From contig JALVQZ010000146.1 in assembly GCA_027036355.1 (NCBI GenBank), positions 1 through 36,674 on the forward strand: a stretch of DNA of 36,674 nt, given 5' to 3'. Shown here piece after piece: positions 1-7,180 of this stretch (position 1 is its first letter; each line of letters starts with the position of its first letter). This stretch comes from Acidimicrobiia bacterium. GTDB lineage: Bacteria > Actinomycetota > Acidimicrobiia > Spongiisociales > UBA5794. Under the pieces are notes generated by a model. That model made no database searches. It was not told where the DNA came from and saw nothing but the letters and a program-made list of their open reading frames with translations. The position numbers and the translations under genes are program-made.

Positions 1-230
1 GTCTTGAGGTGGTAGCTGATCGTCGACTGGCTGAGGTCCACATGCCGTTCGATGTCGACCACGCAGACCGCGTCGGCGGCCTCGGCGAGGAGATGCACGA
101 TGCTCACCCGGTGCGGGTCGCCGAGGGCCTTGTAGCCGGTGGCCAGGTCGTCGGCGGCGGCGGCGTCCATCGGCTCGATCGACAGACCGCAGCCGCAGGC
201 CGTCGGGCTGCAGGTGGCGACGTCATCCAT
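1..230 (-). CDS. ArsR/SmtB-family metalloregulator, 3' end cut by window edge
   Basis: The reverse strand encodes the first 76 residues of a winged-helix ArsR/SmtB repressor; the C-terminus lies outside the window. Residues 30-76 match the family core: a YKALGDPHRVSIVHLL helix followed by the recognition helix LSQSTISYHLK. Cysteines sit at 7, 12 and 14 near the N-terminus and at 56 in the helix before the DNA-binding helix. N-terminal Cys plus one Cys near residue 55 is the layout of the Corynebacterium glutamicum As(III)-sensing ArsR, so arsenic or another thiophilic metal is a reasonable ligand; this is inference. The ATG is supported by a TAGCCT hexamer ending 7 nt upstream, suggesting a leaderless mRNA. 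It is one of three ArsR proteins within 11 kb. Confidence 0.85.
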   Translation of the reverse strand, partial: MDDVATCSPTACGCGLSIEPMDAAAADDLATGYKALGDPHRVSIVHLLAEAADAVCVVDIERHVDLSQSTISYHLK

Positions 231-237
231 GGCACCC

Positions 238-243
238 AGGCTA
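238..243 (-). promoter_or_regulatory. -10 hexamer TAGCCT, probable leaderless promoter
   Basis: TAGCCT on the minus strand ends 7 nt before the ATG of the truncated ArsR gene, so transcription would begin at or next to the start codon. No Shine-Dalgarno sequence is present. No convincing -35 box was identified. Confidence 0.45.
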
Positions 244-275
244 CACCTCCGACCGATCGACGGACGTCGATGCGG

Positions 276-686
276 TCAGGACGCGGGTTCGATCGGCAGC
301 AGACGCGAATCGATCAGCGCCGCCGTGCGGTGACCGACGCCGGCCCGGTAGGCCTCGTCCCCGACCATCGTCAGGAACGACGCCACGTCGGGGTACTGGA
401 CGAGCATCGCCCGATCCCAGCGTTCCTCGGAGGGACCGATGAGGTACGGGCCGCCCTCGCCGAGGAACCGGACCGTGCCACCGACGGCCGCCAGGAACGG
501 GCCGGCGTGCGCTGCGTACCGCTCGTAGGCCTCGCGACCGGAGATGGGCTCGTCGGGTGCCAGTTCGGGGTTCGCGGCGTAGTCGGCGACCTCGCGGAAC
601 CGGAGGAGGTTGAGCATGGCGACGGGTCCGGCGATGCCGCGGCCGATGAGCGCTTCGATGGCCTGAGGGGTGGGGTCGATGAACAT
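276..686 (-). CDS. DUF1330 domain protein
   Basis: This encodes a small soluble protein of 136 residues with the ferredoxin-like alpha-beta fold of the DUF1330 family (dimeric alpha-beta barrel superfamily). Visible family features are MLNLLRFRE near residue 25, a GREAYERYAAHAGPF segment, GGTVRFLGEG, and ERWDRAMLVQYPDVASFLTM. The biochemical role of the family is unknown. Two consecutive ATG codons are present; the second (686) is preferred because a TAGGGT -10-like hexamer ends exactly 6 nt upstream, the spacing seen at other leaderless genes in this window. It lies between two ArsR genes and is transcribed towards the truncated one. No metal-binding motif is visible, so a link to arsenic is only positional. 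Confidence 0.8.
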   Translation of the reverse strand: MFIDPTPQAIEALIGRGIAGPVAMLNLLRFREVADYAANPELAPDEPISGREAYERYAAHAGPFLAAVGGTVRFLGEGGPYLIGPSEERWDRAMLVQYPDVASFLTMVGDEAYRAGVGHRTAALIDSRLLPIEPAS

Positions 687-692
687 CATGCG

Positions 693-698
693 ACCCTA
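693..698 (-). promoter_or_regulatory. -10 hexamer TAGGGT, probable leaderless promoter
   Basis: TAGGGT on the minus strand ends 6 nt before the second ATG of the DUF1330 gene. No ribosome binding site is visible. The spacing supports the 686 start rather than 689. Confidence 0.4.
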
Positions 699-812
699 CC
701 CGGCTCCGGGGCGGCCGGAGACGGTGGGGGCGCTCCAGCGGGCCGGGACCGGCGGGCGACCGGAACTCGTGTCCGCGAGGTGCCGGGGCATCGATCTGGG
801 ACCATCCCACAG

Positions 813-828
813 TTCAACATCCCTTGAC
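813..828. promoter_or_regulatory. Candidate ArsR operator 1 (TTCAAC-N5-TTGAC)
   Basis: This dyad, TTCAA-N6-TTGAC, overlaps the -35 box at 824-829. Its arrangement is the same as a perfect dyad at 867-882, with centres 54 bp apart, or about five helical turns. The position is suited to autorepression by the arsR product encoded immediately downstream. Confidence 0.45.
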
Positions 829-852
829 ACGTTCTGAGCAGGGATCTAACCT
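824..852 (+). promoter_or_regulatory. Promoter of the ars operon, leaderless
   Basis: A consensus -35 box TTGACA (824-829), a 17-nt spacer and a -10 box TAACCT (847-852) are followed by only 6 nt before the arsR ATG at 859. The predicted transcription start therefore falls on the start codon. There is no Shine-Dalgarno sequence. Confidence 0.75.
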
Positions 853-858
853 GCCCGC

Positions 859-1155
859 ATGAACACTTCAACGACTCTTGAACAGTTGACGAAGGAGGAA
901 CGGGCCGCTCTCTTCCATGCCCTCGCCGACCCCAACCGGCTCGACATCCTCGACCTGCTCTCCCCGGAGATCCGCTGCAACTGCCACCTCCAGGAGCAGC
1001 TCGACCTCGCCCCCAACCTCCTCTCCTACCACCTCAAGGTGTTGCGGGAGGCCGGGCTCATCGAGGGCAAACGGCGAGGCAAGTGGATCGACTACGCCAT
1101 CACCGACGACGCCAGGAACCGCATCGCCGCGGCGCTGCCGGAGGGGCTCCGGTGA
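859..1155 (+). CDS. arsR: ArsR/SmtB arsenic-responsive repressor
   Basis: This is a 98-residue winged-helix repressor, a normal length for ArsR. The core runs from FHALADPNRLDILDLL (19-34) through the recognition helix NLLSYHLKVLREAGL to the wing GKRRGKWIDYAI. Cys40 and Cys42 form the C-x-C of the alpha-3 helix, matching the Cys32-Val-Cys34 As(III)/Sb(III) site of E. coli ArsR; metal binding there would release the operator. The start is fixed by a consensus promoter whose -10 box lies 6 nt upstream. The gene heads an operon with a permease, a small thioredoxin and acr3, and its stop codon overlaps the GTG of the permease. Two candidate operators flank the transcription start, one of them inside codons 3-8, so autoregulation is likely. 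Confidence 0.93.
   Translation: MNTSTTLEQLTKEERAALFHALADPNRLDILDLLSPEIRCNCHLQEQLDLAPNLLSYHLKVLREAGLIEGKRRGKWIDYAITDDARNRIAAALPEGLR
867..882. promoter_or_regulatory. Candidate ArsR operator 2 (TTCAA-N6-TTGAA)
   Basis: This is a perfect 5-bp dyad, TTCAA / TTGAA with a 6-nt spacer, lying within codons 3-8 of arsR just downstream of the predicted transcription start. It repeats the layout of the dyad at 813-828. Confidence 0.5.
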
Positions 1156-2207
1156 GCGTCTTCCTCCCCGAGCCCGGTACCCGACGCAGCCCGGCGCACC
1201 TGTGGGGCCTCGCCGTCGCCGCCGCCTTCGCCTGGTTCGTCGGCTACGCCCTCAACGGTCGGTTCTGGGACCGGATCGTCTACGACGTCTTCGGGCTCGA
1301 CCCCCAGAGCCGCCTCGGCGAGGCCGTGCACTTCTTCGTGTTCGACACCACGAAGATCCTCCTGCTCCTCGGCGGGATCATCTTCATCGTCACGGTCCTG
1401 CGCAGCTTCATCACCATCGAACGGACCCGCAGCCTGCTCGGCGGCAGACGTGAAGGCCTCGGCAACGTCGCCGCCGCCGGCCTGGGGATCGTCACGCCCT
1501 TCTGTTCGTGCTCGGCGGTTCCGGCCTTCATCGGCTTCGTCGCCGCCGGCGTCCCGCTCGGGGTCACGCTGAGCTTCCTCATCGCCTCCCCCATGGTGAA
1601 CGAGGTCGCCGTCATCCTGATCTTCGGCATGTTCGGATGGCGGATCGCCACCCTCTACGTCGTGTTCGGCCTGCTCGTCGCCGTCGCCGCCGGCTACGTG
1701 CTCGGCCGTCTCCGCCTCGAGAAGTGGGTCGAATCGTTCGTCTTCGAGACCAAGCTCCGCGGCGAGCTCGTCGAACCGTCCACCGACATGCCCTGGGAGG
1801 ACCGTTTCGCCCTCGGCTGGCAGGAGGTCAAGACGATCATCGCCAAGATCTGGCCGTACCTGCTCGTCGGCATCGCCCTCGGTGCCGCCATCCATGGCTG
1901 GGCGCCGGAGGACCTGTTCGCCCGCTGGGCGGGATCGGGCAACGTCCTGGCCGTACCCATCGCGGTCGTCGTCGGGATCCCGTTGTACTCGGGCGCCGCG
2001 GGGATCATCCCCCTCGTCCAGGCCCTCTCCGACAAGGGCGTCGCCCTGGGCACCGTGCTCGCCTTCATGATGGCGGTCGTCGCCCTGTCGCTGCCCGAGA
2101 TGATCCTCCTCCGCCGGGTCCTCAAGCCGAAGCTCCTCGCCACGTTCGTCGCCGTCGTCGGGACCGGCATCCTCGCCGTCGGCTACCTGTTCAACGCCGT
2201 CATCTGA
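1152..2207 (+). CDS. ArsP-like permease (DUF318 / PF03773 family)
   Basis: This is an integral membrane permease of 351 residues with about eight to ten hydrophobic segments. The family signature TPFCSCSAVPAFIGF places Cys118 and Cys120 in a membrane helix, followed by the conserved GVPLGVTLSFLIASPMVNE. A second half begins near residue 235 with IWPYLLVGIALG and GIPLYSGAAGIIPL. Members include ArsP, which exports trivalent organoarsenicals, and uncharacterised metal-efflux permeases; the ars context favours an arsenic substrate, but this is inferred. The GTG start overlaps the arsR stop (GTGA), indicating translational coupling. A mini-thioredoxin gene follows after 19 nt, a pairing common for this family and consistent with thiol chemistry on the substrate or the permease. 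Confidence 0.88.
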   Translation: MSVFLPEPGTRRSPAHLWGLAVAAAFAWFVGYALNGRFWDRIVYDVFGLDPQSRLGEAVHFFVFDTTKILLLLGGIIFIVTVLRSFITIERTRSLLGGRREGLGNVAAAGLGIVTPFCSCSAVPAFIGFVAAGVPLGVTLSFLIASPMVNEVAVILIFGMFGWRIATLYVVFGLLVAVAAGYVLGRLRLEKWVESFVFETKLRGELVEPSTDMPWEDRFALGWQEVKTIIAKIWPYLLVGIALGAAIHGWAPEDLFARWAGSGNVLAVPIAVVVGIPLYSGAAGIIPLVQALSDKGVALGTVLAFMMAVVALSLPEMILLRRVLKPKLLATFVAVVGTGILAVGYLFNAVI

Positions 2208-2226
2208 CCACAGGAAGGAAGCAACG

Positions 2227-2469
2227 ATGAAGATCGAAGTGCTCGGGACCGGATGCAAGAACTGCAACGCCCTCGAGGCAGCCACCGCCGAGGCGCTCCA
2301 GCAACTCGGCGTCGACCAGCCCATCGACAAGGTCACCGACTACGCCGACATCATGGCCTACGGCGTCATGTCCACCCCGGCGCTCGCCGTCGACGGCGAG
2401 GTCAAGGTCGTCGGCCGGGTCCCCTCGGTCGCCGAGCTCAAAGAGCTGCTCGTCGCGGCCGGCTCATGA
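2227..2469 (+). CDS. Small thioredoxin-like protein (redox-active disulfide protein 2 family)
   Basis: This is an 80-residue minimal thioredoxin fold. The active site is TGCKNC with Cys10 and Cys13; the conserved cis-proline is in VMSTPALAVDG near residue 50. The length matches the 75-80 residues usual for this family, which often accompanies DUF318 permeases. It probably keeps a Cys of the permease or its thiophilic substrate reduced in the cytoplasm; this is inference from the family and neighbours. There is no signal peptide. The start is supported by an AGGAAGG ribosome binding site about 8 nt upstream. It is the third gene of the ars operon. Confidence 0.9.
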   Translation: MKIEVLGTGCKNCNALEAATAEALQQLGVDQPIDKVTDYADIMAYGVMSTPALAVDGEVKVVGRVPSVAELKELLVAAGS

Positions 2470-2494
2470 CCCGCGAACCTACGAACCCGGACCG

Positions 2495-3553
2495 ATGACG
2501 GCGCCCCCGGACACGTCGGTCGCCACCCGCCTGTCCGTACTCGACCGCTACCTGCCGCTGTGGATCCTGCTCGCCATGGTGGCGGGTCTCGGACTGGGAC
2601 GCACCTTCCCCGACCTCAACGACGCCCTCGACACGATCAAGATCGACACCGTCTCGCTCCCGATCGCCCTCGGGCTCCTCGCCATGATGTACCCGGTCCT
2701 CGCCAAGGTCCGGTACGACGAGATCGGCGAGGTCACCGCCGACCGGAAGATGATGGGGATGTCGCTCCTCCTCAACTGGGTCGTCGGACCGGCCGTCATG
2801 TTCGCCCTGGCGTGGATCCTTCTGCCCGACCTGCCCGCCTACCGGACCGGCCTCATCATCGTCGGGTTGGCCCGCTGCATCGCGATGGTGCTCATCTGGA
2901 ACGACCTCGCCTGCGGGAGCGCCGAGATGGCGGCCGTGCTCGTCGCCATCAACTCGGTGTTCCAGGTCGTCGCCTACGCCGTCCTGGGATGGTTCTACCT
3001 CCAGGCGCTCCCCGTGTGGCTCGGTCTCGAAGGTGGCGCCGCCCTCGACGTGTCCATGTGGGCGATCGCCAAGACCGTGCTGATCTTCCTCGGGATCCCG
3101 CTCGTCGCCGGCTACCTGACCCGCCGGTGGGGGGAGCGCACCAGAGGCGTCGAATGGTACGAGACGCGGTTCTTGCCTCGCATCGGGCCGATCGCCCTGT
3201 GGGGTCTGCTGTTCACCGTCGTCGTCATGTTCGCCCTCCAGGGCGAGACGATCACCGCCCGCCCCTTCGACGTCGTCCGGATCGCCCTGCCGCTCCTCGC
3301 CTACTTCGGGATCATGTGGGGCGGGTCGTTCCTCGCCGGCTGGCGCATGGGGTTCCCCTACGACCGCACCACGGCGATGGCGTTCACCGCCGCAGGCAAC
3401 AACTTCGAGCTCGCCATCGCCGTCGCCATCGGGGTCTTCGGGATCGCCTCCGGAGAGGCGCTCGCCACCGTCGTCGGGCCGCTCATCGAGGTGCCCGCCC
3501 TCATCGCGCTCGTCTACGCCTCCCTGTGGGCGCGCCGCCACCTGTACGGGTGA
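2495..3553 (+). CDS. acr3: ACR3-family arsenite efflux transporter
   Basis: This encodes a 352-residue membrane protein with about ten transmembrane helices, the usual ACR3 size. It should export As(OH)3 from the cytoplasm. Family hallmarks are GLARCIAMVLIWNDLACG, in which Cys128 is the essential Cys of TM4, and AAGNNFELAIAVAIGVFG in TM9, which carries the essential Glu. The N-terminal LDRYLPLWILLAM is also typical. It is the last gene of the arsR-permease-thioredoxin operon, 25 nt after the thioredoxin stop. The ribosome binding site is weak. It ends 30 bp before the convergent ferredoxin gene. Antimonite transport is possible as a side activity in this family. Confidence 0.95.
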   Translation: MTAPPDTSVATRLSVLDRYLPLWILLAMVAGLGLGRTFPDLNDALDTIKIDTVSLPIALGLLAMMYPVLAKVRYDEIGEVTADRKMMGMSLLLNWVVGPAVMFALAWILLPDLPAYRTGLIIVGLARCIAMVLIWNDLACGSAEMAAVLVAINSVFQVVAYAVLGWFYLQALPVWLGLEGGAALDVSMWAIAKTVLIFLGIPLVAGYLTRRWGERTRGVEWYETRFLPRIGPIALWGLLFTVVVMFALQGETITARPFDVVRIALPLLAYFGIMWGGSFLAGWRMGFPYDRTTAMAFTAAGNNFELAIAVAIGVFGIASGEALATVVGPLIEVPALIALVYASLWARRHLYG

Positions 3554-3583
3554 TCGCCGAGGATCCCGGGCCCGCGGCCACGG

Positions 3584-4993
3584 TCACCGGCAGTTCAAGC
3601 AGCGGCGAGAGATCAGATCGACCGTGCCCGCGAGGTCGGGCCCCAGCATCGAGCGGATACGCTCCAGCATCGCCGAAGGAGCGATCGGACCCCTACAGAC
3701 CTCGCAGGTGGCCGTCGTCGCGGACCGGACCGTTCGTCGTCCGAGAACGAGTTCGGCCACGTCGAGACACCGCTCGAGGGTGATCGCCCCATGCGCTCGT
3801 TCGGGACACGTGGCCACGCACGCACCGCATCCGACACAGAGCAACGGGTCGACCGTGATCTCGATCTCGCCATCGATCCTGCCCGAACGCAGCGCCGTTG
3901 ACGGGCACACGCTCGTGCACTGCTCGCACGCCGTGCACGTCGCAGCATCGATGGCGACGACGCCCGCCGAGCCCGCCTCGACGACGGCATCGTCGACCGA
4001 CAGCGCATCGGCCAGCGCCAAGAACGCCTCGGCATCTCCCCACGACTCCCCGAACGCTCCCGCTCCGGATCCGAGCGGATCGGGGACCATCGGACGGGAC
4101 CGGCGATGGAGCCGCTCCGCGGTCGAACCCAGCTCGTCCAAGATCGCACCAGCCGCCTTGCGTCGTTCCTTGAGGACCAGGTCGTTGCCGAGCTCGCATC
4201 CGATGTCCGTGCACGAGGGGGCCCCGATGGCGCCCGCTCCGAGCACGAGTGGCGCCAGCAGCCATCCCACGGTCAACATGCCCGTGCACGGGACCTCCAC
4301 CGGGAACCACCCGTCGACCGGCGGCGCCGCCACGGCATCGCGGCAGCGGTACTCGATGCCCACCGGAACGTCCGACGCCTCCACGATCGCCCGGATCTGT
4401 GCCGCGACCTGCCCCGTCGTGGCGGTCGGATTGGTGGTGGCCCCGGTCGGACACGTCGTCGTGCAGATCCCACACGCCACGCAGAGGTCCATGTCGTAGG
4501 AGACCTGGCCTGCGTCCCAGCGGAGAGCCCCCGAAGGACAGGCATCGACACACAACCGGCATCCACGCTCGGCCGCGCAGGTCGTCCGGTCGATCGCCGG
4601 CGCCGCGATGTACTGCGGGACGGTCATGGCGAACAGGCGACGCCTCGAGAGCAGCTCGGGCCATCGCATCTTGGCGTGCTCGGGCCCCGAGCCGGGGAAC
4701 GCCCGATGCCGAGCGAGGGCGCCTGCGGCCGCGACGGTCAGCCAGGGTTCCGTTGCGGGTCCCGCCAGCTCGACGACCGGTACGCCGAGCGGATCGGCAC
4801 CGCGCTTGCGAAGGGCGCCCTGGAGGAAGCCGCGGTCGAACTCGCCGGCGTGCAGCATCACGGCCTCGACCTCGGCGAGCTCGGCGGCGACGAGGGAACC
4901 GGGATCCCCGCAGAGACCGGCGATGGCAACCACCTCGGTCCCCGGGATCGTCGGGATCGGCGTGTCGTGATCGGCGCAGACGACGAGGCTCAT
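3584..4993 (-). CDS. Multi-cluster ferredoxin with MvhD-like central domain
   Basis: This encodes a 469-residue soluble protein without a signal peptide. A ferredoxin pair sits at about 130-185, including a CAAERGCRLCVDACP motif and CVACGICTTTCP. A central domain at about 195-290 has VEVPCTGMLTVGWLLAPLVLGAGAIG, SCTDIGCELGN and KERRKAAGAILDELG, resembling the MvhD/hydrogenase delta [2Fe-2S] subunit family. A second ferredoxin pair follows (CTACEQCTSVCP, CVGCGACVATCP). The C-terminus has CEVC and CLNC, a possible metal-binding knuckle. Such proteins pass electrons between flavo- or heterodisulfide-type enzymes and ferredoxin pools. It is the last gene of the molybdoenzyme operon, and its ATG overlaps the TorD stop by 4 nt. 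It may connect the cytoplasm to the respiratory complex or serve in cofactor maturation. The exact domain order appears unusual. Confidence 0.8.
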   Translation of the reverse strand: MSLVVCADHDTPIPTIPGTEVVAIAGLCGDPGSLVAAELAEVEAVMLHAGEFDRGFLQGALRKRGADPLGVPVVELAGPATEPWLTVAAAGALARHRAFPGSGPEHAKMRWPELLSRRRLFAMTVPQYIAAPAIDRTTCAAERGCRLCVDACPSGALRWDAGQVSYDMDLCVACGICTTTCPTGATTNPTATTGQVAAQIRAIVEASDVPVGIEYRCRDAVAAPPVDGWFPVEVPCTGMLTVGWLLAPLVLGAGAIGAPSCTDIGCELGNDLVLKERRKAAGAILDELGSTAERLHRRSRPMVPDPLGSGAGAFGESWGDAEAFLALADALSVDDAVVEAGSAGVVAIDAATCTACEQCTSVCPSTALRSGRIDGEIEITVDPLLCVGCGACVATCPERAHGAITLERCLDVAELVLGRRTVRSATTATCEVCRGPIAPSAMLERIRSMLGPDLAGTVDLISRRCLNCR

Positions 4994-5682
4994 CGGGACG
5001 GCTCCATGACGGACCGCTCCAGGAAGCGCACCACCCCGGCGTCATGCCGCACGAACGACGCGACGGCGGGCCCCAGCTCGGCGTAGAACGCCACGGTTTC
5101 GGCCGCCGACATCCGGGCAACGAAGTGCGGGAGCCAGACGCCCAGATGGCGGTCGAGGAACTCCCGCTGATGGCCGATCGTCAGTTCGAGACGGCGATCG
5201 TTCGCCGCCGATCGGGAGTCCGCCTCCCTGGCGCACAGCGCCGCCATCACCTCCAGCTCGATGGACACGTGGTCGAGGGTGTCGGCGACGGCATCGGTCG
5301 GCGCCAGCCGGTACCGATCGTAGGCGGCGCGGAGCTCGGCGAGGACCTCGCCGACCTCCCCACGGATCGGATCGGCCCCGTAGAAGGACTCCGTCGGAGG
5401 GCTGATCGCCCCCCCGATCCCGGTCGCGAACATGCGCACGTACTCGACCCGGAGCCCACGCGGATCACCGGCGGCGGCCACCGCCGCATCTCTCCATCGG
5501 CTCCATTCCCGGTAGAAGGCCAGGTACGGCAACCCCATGGCCTCGAGCATCTCGGTACCGGCGACGATGTCGCGGATCCGGTCCGGCTCCGGCTCCAGGA
5601 ACGCGGCCGCGAAGACGCGGTACATGCCTTGCCGGAGCCGGGCCAGTTCCTCGAGGCTCTCCGGGAGGCCGGTGTCGATCAC
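4990..5682 (-). CDS. TorD/DmsD-family molybdoenzyme chaperone
   Basis: This is a 230-residue all-helical protein of the TorD family. Members bind the Tat signal and apo-form of a DMSO-reductase-family catalytic subunit in the cytoplasm until the molybdenum cofactor is loaded. Visible features are RQGMYRVFAAAFLEPEP at the N-terminus, VEYVRMFATG, and PPTESFYG near residue 100, followed by DHVSIELEVMAALC and LDRHLGVWLPHF, all usual for the family. The start is the GTG at 5682, which overlaps the stop of the small membrane protein gene (GTGA); no better start was found. The stop overlaps the ATG of the downstream ferredoxin. It almost certainly serves the Tat-dependent catalytic subunit encoded first in this operon. 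Confidence 0.88.
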   Translation of the reverse strand: MIDTGLPESLEELARLRQGMYRVFAAAFLEPEPDRIRDIVAGTEMLEAMGLPYLAFYREWSRWRDAAVAAAGDPRGLRVEYVRMFATGIGGAISPPTESFYGADPIRGEVGEVLAELRAAYDRYRLAPTDAVADTLDHVSIELEVMAALCAREADSRSAANDRRLELTIGHQREFLDRHLGVWLPHFVARMSAAETVAFYAELGPAVASFVRHDAGVVRFLERSVMEPSR

Positions 5683-5891
5683 TTCCCGCCCTTGTAGACG
5701 CTGTAGAAGGCGCCGGCCGAGAAGGCGATCAGCACCCCCAGCACGAAGATCCCGGCCGCGAAGGGCACCCGCGGGTTGCTGCACGCCACCGTGGTGTTGC
5801 ATGCGGGGGTCGTCCAGAACAGGTAGCTGACGACCATCAAGCCGACGCCGACGACGGCGATGGCGGTCGTGATCCAACCTCGGGTGGTCAT
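5679..5891 (-). CDS. Small two-helix membrane protein of unknown function
   Basis: This encodes 70 residues with two hydrophobic helices: about 6-27 (TTAIAVVGVGLMVVSYLFW) and about 45-65 (FAAGIFVLGVLIAFSAGAF). The loop between them carries two cysteines in CNTTVAC, which could form a disulfide or bind a metal. The first helix is probably N-in, so the Cys loop would face outside; this is a topology guess. No family was recognised. The ATG overlaps the NrfD stop by 4 nt and the stop overlaps the TorD start, so it is translated as part of the operon. A stabilising small subunit of the membrane complex is the simplest idea. Confidence 0.75.
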   Translation of the reverse strand: MTTRGWITTAIAVVGVGLMVVSYLFWTTPACNTTVACSNPRVPFAAGIFVLGVLIAFSAGAFYSVYKGGK

Positions 5892-7180
5892 TGCTCTGCC
5901 TCCTCCAAGGGAACGATCGGGAACACCTTCATGAACACGCCGATCATGATCGCTCCGAGGGAGAACAGACCGAACACGACGGCGAACTCCACCCAGTTCG
6001 GCGTGTACGAGCCGATGGGGTAGGGAAGGAGCTGGCCGTGGGTCTGGCTCGGAACCACGATGAGGTAGCGCTTGGCGACCGCCCCGATGTTGACGAGGAT
6101 CCCCGCCGCGACCGCCGCCGCGATCGTCCATCGTCTCGTCAGCGCCTTCCAGGTCAGCAGCACCGCCGCCGCGACCAGCGACACGATCGCCCCCCAGAAG
6201 ATCCAGGCGTACGTGCCCTTGAGCAACGCGTCGGAGAGCACCTGCTCGGCCGCGCTCGCCTGGTAGGTGATCGTCAGGATCTCGACGGCCGTGAAGTACA
6301 GATAGACGAGCAACAGCCCCAGGAGGAGCTTCGCCAACCACGCGAAGGCGTCGACCGTGATGCGCTTCTCGGTCTTGGTCGCCCAGCGGACGATCGCCGC
6401 CAACATGATCAGGTTGCCGATCCCCGAGACGCCGGCGAGCACCACGAACCCGGGAGCCTGCAACGAGCCGAACCATCCGGGACGGCCGACCTGCAGACCG
6501 AACACGAACCCGACCGTGGAGTGGGCGATCACCAGCAGCGGCAGGATGGCGATGGCGAGCCAGAACGTGGCCCTCCGGTCGATCCTCCGTTGCTCGGGCG
6601 TGTCCTCGTAGCCCGCCGCCAGGAAGCGGTACAGCCCCTGGAACCGGGACGGCTGCAAAGCCAGCCTCGCCGCGTCTCGGCGGCTCGTCACGTACAGGTA
6701 CACGAGACTGGCGAACAGGTACCCCGCGATCACCATCGAGAACGTGCCGAAGAACGGCGACTGAGGTCGCCCGAACTCGAACAGGTTCACGATCGCTCGC
6801 CACGGGTGCTCCAGATCCGCCAGGATCGCCAGCGCCCCCAAGATGAGGGAGACCACGGTCAGCAGCTCCCCCATCCGGGCGACCGGCTCGAGCTTCTCGA
6901 TCTTGAAGATCCGGATCAGCGCCGCCACGGTGATGCCGGCGAAGCTCACACCGATGAAGTAGACGTAGTAGGCGACGTACAGACCCCACGTCGCTCCTCC
7001 GCCCGTCCCGAGGTCGCGCAGGCCCGTCACGATGAGCCCGTTGCCGAGCTGCTGGAAGTAGGCGTACAGCCCGACGACGGTGACCGCCACCATCGCCGCG
7101 AAGAACGCGATCCATCCGGTCGACAGCCTGCCGATGCCTTGCGGGAGCTCTCTCTTTGTCGTCATGGTCTCGGTGGTCAC
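5888..7180 (-). CDS. NrfD/PsrC-type membrane anchor subunit
   Basis: This is a polytopic membrane protein of 430 residues with about nine or ten transmembrane segments. It belongs to the NrfD/PsrC quinone-interacting family that anchors DMSO-reductase-type enzymes. Features include the first helix STGWIAFFAAMVAVTVVG, the conserved YVYFIGVSFAGI segment, LADLEHPWRAIVNLF and VIAHSTVGFVFGLQ. Such subunits exchange electrons between the menaquinone pool and the ferredoxin subunit. The GTG at 7180 overlaps the ferredoxin-subunit stop (GTGA) and is taken as start; an ATG at 7165 is an alternative. It lies between the ferredoxin subunit and the small membrane protein, in the standard A-B-C order. Confidence 0.92.
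   Translation of the reverse strand: MTTETMTTKRELPQGIGRLSTGWIAFFAAMVAVTVVGLYAYFQQLGNGLIVTGLRDLGTGGGATWGLYVAYYVYFIGVSFAGITVAALIRIFKIEKLEPVARMGELLTVVSLILGALAILADLEHPWRAIVNLFEFGRPQSPFFGTFSMVIAGYLFASLVYLYVTSRRDAARLALQPSRFQGLYRFLAAGYEDTPEQRRIDRRATFWLAIAILPLLVIAHSTVGFVFGLQVGRPGWFGSLQAPGFVVLAGVSGIGNLIMLAAIVRWATKTEKRITVDAFAWLAKLLLGLLLVYLYFTAVEILTITYQASAAEQVLSDALLKGTYAWIFWGAIVSLVAAAVLLTWKALTRRWTIAAAVAAGILVNIGAVAKRYLIVVPSQTHGQLLPYPIGSYTPNWVEFAVVFGLFSLGAIMIGVFMKVFPIVPLEEAEQ

Noticed and set aside
1092-3541. Long minus-strand frames opposite the permease and acr3
   Set aside because: Asp/Glu/Gly-rich shadows of membrane proteins; the plus-strand genes have clear ArsP-like and ACR3 signatures.
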